From the NCBI GenBank assembly GCA_964555565.1, contig CAZKTF010000025.1:1-23733 (forward strand): DNA of 23,733 nt. The letters are read 5' to 3'. This document shows, one piece after another, positions 21,702 through 23,733 of the stretch. The stretch's first letter is position 1; each line of letters opens with the position of its first letter. Source of the DNA: CAZKTF01 sp964555565 (GTDB lineage Bacteria; Planctomycetota; JAJSAM01; JAKLKS01). A program made the position numbers and the translations under genes. The notes below the pieces were generated by a model that saw nothing but the letters and a program-made list of their open reading frames with translations, had not been told where the DNA came from and searched no databases.

Positions 21702-21821
21702 CCGGGCGCCTCGATGGTGGGCGAGCGCGCCGCTCCCTGCGGCTGGCGGGTCTCGAGGGCGCGAAGGGCGGCCCGGGCGGGGAGCCGCGCCCGGCGCCGG
21801 TAGCCCGCGCGCTTCCGCAGG
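21702..21821. repeat. 120-bp dispersed repeat, copy 2
   Basis: Second copy of the repeat at 20498-20617, same orientation and no gaps, with palindrome CCGGCGCCGG at 21791-21800. It lies about 70 bp after the stop of the metal-binding gene at 21890. The two copies bracket vapBC and the 83-aa gene, so recombination between them would delete that segment. Confidence 0.75.
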
Positions 21822-21831
21822 AATCTTGGCT

Positions 21832-21870
21832 CCTCGCTTTCTCGAGGACCGGCGGGGACACGCCCCCGCC
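21832..21870 (-). terminator. Paired hairpins after the metal-binding gene
   Basis: Downstream of the stop at 21890 the minus strand can form GGCGGGG/CCCCGCC (21851-21857 with 21864-21870) and then CCTCG/CGAGG (21832-21836 with 21843-21847). There is no T-run, so it is not a textbook intrinsic terminator. It may still end or protect the system C transcript. Confidence 0.3.
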
Positions 21871-21889
21871 GATCCCCGGACCCTGGCGG

Positions 21890-22798
21890 CTACTTCACGA
21901 ACTTCTTCAGCGCGGCCAGCTTCTCGCGGTACTGGCCCACGACCTTCTTCGTGTCGTCGGCCTTGCCTGCGTCGGCCGCCTTGTCGATGGCCTCGAAGAG
22001 CTCCACGATCTCCTTCCCGAGCCTGGTGAGGGCCGCCTTGTCGGCGGCGGGGGCGATGTCCCCCAGGTGTTCGGCGACCTTGGAGATCCTCCCGGCCACC
22101 TTGTGGACGTCGTCCAGCTTCTTCCCGGCCACGAGCTCGTCGATCTCGGCGAGCTGTCCCTCGATCTTCTTCGCCGCCTCGGCCAGCGTCTTCGGCCTCT
22201 CCTCCGGGTAATTGAAGCCCTTGGCGTTGACGGTCTTGTCCCCGACCTTGACCACGACGACCGCGGTGAACTTCGCGGGCTGCGCCGTCATGTTCATCCC
22301 GCACTTGGCGCACTTCCCGGCCTTGTCCGCGGGAGGGGCGTCCTTCATGGAGTCCTGATAGACGACGAGCGGGACCTTGGCCTCGAAGTACGGCTCGTCC
22401 GCGGCATGCTCCTCGGCCTTCTCGCCCTTCTCGTGCTCCCCTTCTTCGACGGCCACGACCAGCTCGATGCTGTAGTCGTCGGAGGTGACGACCTGGCCGC
22501 CGTGGGTCTCGGGGCCGTGGTGGGCCTCGCCCTTCTCCTTGTCTTCGCCCTCCTCCTTGGCCGGGGCCTTCTTCGGCTTGACCGCCTCCGTCTTCAGCGT
22601 CTTCTTGAAGCCCCCGTAGTCGAGGTACACGGTCACGGTCGCCTTGTCACCGCCGAGGGGTTCGCCCTTGGGGTCGGAGACGAAGACCCGGACCTCGCCC
22701 TCGGTGGGCATCTTCTTCTCGTCCTCTCCTGCGACGGCGGCCCCGGCGAGGAGGAGGACCCCCGCTCCCAACGCGAACACGGCACCTCTTCCCATCAT
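21890..22798 (-). CDS. Secreted metal-binding protein with KCAKCGM motif (system C)
   Basis: This 302-aa protein starts with a signal peptide (about 1-23). A beta-rich segment (EVRVFVSDPKGEPL, ATVTVYLDYGG) follows, then a charged linker with HHGPETHGG (93-101) and an acidic/His stretch (EEGEHEKGEKAEEHAADE). Next comes KAGKCAKCGMNMTA (C163, C166, M168, M170), close to the CPKCGM heavy-metal-binding domain found in Cu/Zn efflux proteins. The last 100 residues are a Lys/Ala-rich helical domain. ATG 22798 overlaps the pump stop as ATGA, with AGGGAG upstream. It likely binds Cu, Ag or Zn in the periplasm and works with pump C. The domain combination is not one I can name. Confidence 0.75.
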   Translation of the reverse strand: MMGRGAVFALGAGVLLLAGAAVAGEDEKKMPTEGEVRVFVSDPKGEPLGGDKATVTVYLDYGGFKKTLKTEAVKPKKAPAKEEGEDKEKGEAHHGPETHGGQVVTSDDYSIELVVAVEEGEHEKGEKAEEHAADEPYFEAKVPLVVYQDSMKDAPPADKAGKCAKCGMNMTAQPAKFTAVVVVKVGDKTVNAKGFNYPEERPKTLAEAAKKIEGQLAEIDELVAGKKLDDVHKVAGRISKVAEHLGDIAPAADKAALTRLGKEIVELFEAIDKAADAGKADDTKKVVGQYREKLAALKKFVK

Positions 22799-23733
22799 GG
22801 CGACGCTCCCTTCCCCGGAGTCCCTTCGGACCCGGGTTCTGCCCCGCTTTCCTTTACGGTCGCCGCGCCCGCGGGGGCTGCGGAGGCGGCGGCCACGTTC
22901 TCGTGCTCGAACACCTTCCGGCCGAACTTGAAGAAGAAGGCGGGGTGGAAGACCTGGTCGAGGATCGTGGCCACGACCAGCCCGCCGAGGATGACCACGG
23001 CCATCGGCTGCTGGATCTCCTTGCCGGTCTCGCCCTTGCCGAGCGCGAGTGGAAGGAGTCCGAGGGCCGCGGTCATGGCCGTCATGAGCACGGGGGCGAG
23101 CCTCTCCAGCGATCCCCGGACGATCATCTTCTCGTCGAAGGCTTCGCCTTCGTGCCGCATGAGGTGGATGTAGTGGGAGATCATCATGATCCCGTTTCGG
23201 GATGCGATGCCGACGAGGGTGATGAACCCGATGAGAGAGGCGATCGAGAGGGTCCCGCGGGTGAGGTAGATGGCGAGCACGCCGCCCACGGCGGTCAGCG
23301 GGAGCGCCGCCATGACCTGGAACGCCGCCCTCCAGTTCCCGAGAGCCACGACCAGGAGGAGGAAGATCCCGACGCCGCTCCCGATGGAGAGCCATAGGAG
23401 TTGCCGGCGGGCCGCCTCCTGGGCCTCGAATTGCCCGCCGTAGGTCACGAAGTAGCCGGGGGGGACCTTCACGCGCGAGGCGACCGCGGCCTTGATGTCA
23501 CCAACCACGCTCTCCAGGTCCCGGCCCTGTGTGTTGCAAGAGACGACAATGCGGCGGACCACGTTTTCCCGGTTGATGGTGTTGGGGCCGGTGGTCTCCA
23601 GGACCTCCGCCACGGCCGACAGGGGCACGCGCGCCCCCGAGGGAGTGTCGAGGAGCGTCGAGCGGATGGCGGCCAGGTCGTTCCTCGCAGCCTCGTCGTA
23701 CCAGACGACGAGGTCGAAGGTCCGCTGCTGCTC
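22795..23733 (-). CDS. Heavy-metal efflux RND pump, C-terminal part (system C), cut by window edge
   Basis: The frame is open to the right edge, so only the C-terminal 312 residues are seen. They start EQQRTFDLVVWYDEAARNDL in the second periplasmic half, then VPLSAVAEVLETTGPNTINR, GRDLESVV and VPPGYFVTYGGQFEAQEAARR. TM8-12 include SLIGFITLVGIASRNGIMM, ISHYIHLMRHEGE, RGSLERLAPVLMTAMTA and GKEIQQPMAVVILGG. This is a CzcA/CusA branch distinct from pumps A and B; the TM4 signature lies outside the window, so the metal cannot be guessed. The stop overlaps the metal-binding gene start by 4 bp. A GTG inside the frame (23628) is not the real start. Confidence 0.93.
   Translation of the reverse strand, partial: EQQRTFDLVVWYDEAARNDLAAIRSTLLDTPSGARVPLSAVAEVLETTGPNTINRENVVRRIVVSCNTQGRDLESVVGDIKAAVASRVKVPPGYFVTYGGQFEAQEAARRQLLWLSIGSGVGIFLLLVVALGNWRAAFQVMAALPLTAVGGVLAIYLTRGTLSIASLIGFITLVGIASRNGIMMISHYIHLMRHEGEAFDEKMIVRGSLERLAPVLMTAMTAALGLLPLALGKGETGKEIQQPMAVVILGGLVVATILDQVFHPAFFFKFGRKVFEHENVAAASAAPAGAATVKESGAEPGSEGTPGKGASP

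Noticed and set aside
21355..21861. Extended 168-residue version of VapB
   Set aside because: The extra N-terminal part is translated repeat and operator DNA; ATG 21594 with GGAGGTG gives the normal 79-aa antitoxin.
1..23733. CRISPR array, tRNA, rRNA or transposase
   Set aside because: No regularly spaced repeats, tRNA-like cloverleaf, rRNA segment or DDE/tyrosine recombinase gene was seen on either strand.

Overview
The window is a single very GC-rich, gene-dense bacterial contig. Most genes have strong GGAGG-type ribosome binding sites and G/C-ending codons. Lipoprotein-type TolC-family channels and RND pumps show a diderm (Gram-negative) cell. The rny-xseA-xseB block, a zinc-ribbon/LURP-one-like membrane protein and several heavy-metal RND operons suggest an environmental lineage such as Planctomycetota, Acidobacteriota, Myxococcota or a related candidate phylum. 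No 16S or other marker is present, so the phylum is not resolved.

Left part, plus strand. Positions 1-489 hold no convincing gene but carry a tandem 20-bp repeat, a possible promoter and several strong hairpins, so they may encode a structured RNA. Then come rny (RNase Y, 490-2079), xseA (2076-3263, start overlapping the rny stop) and xseB (3306-3542), an RNA/DNA nuclease operon. Next are a zinc-ribbon plus LURP-one/scramblase-like membrane protein (3628-4542) and a rhomboid intramembrane protease (about 4554-5264). The rhomboid gene converges on, and slightly overlaps, an ACT-domain gene on the minus strand (5254-5682).

Right part, all minus strand, is a heavy-metal efflux island of about 18 kb with three HME-type RND systems. 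Read in the direction of transcription, from the right end: system C is a pump missing its N-terminus (22795-23733) coupled to a secreted KCAKCGM-type metal-binding protein (21890-22798). A vapB-vapC toxin-antitoxin pair with a palindromic operator and an 83-aa membrane protein follow. System B is a small secreted Cys protein (19856-20254), TolC-type channel (18462-19805), adaptor (16994-18457), PII-like regulator (16648-17004), CzcA-type pump (13433-16648) and TMEM163/CDF-like cation transporter (12811-13461). System A is a small Cys-rich secreted protein (12315-12686), channel (10902-12251), adaptor (9556-10905), a seven-Cys secreted protein (8929-9393) and a CzcA-type pump (5848-8925).

In each system the channel, adaptor and pump should form a trans-envelope complex exporting divalent or thiophilic metal. 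The small Cys-rich secreted proteins look like periplasmic metal carriers or sensors, and the PII-like protein is probably a cytosolic regulator tied to pump B. Two repeat types stand out. One is a family of short palindromes beginning TAGGGGC at gene 3' ends, which supplies the xseA stop codon. The other is a 120-bp dispersed repeat present twice, 1204 bp apart, each copy just downstream of a minus-strand gene.
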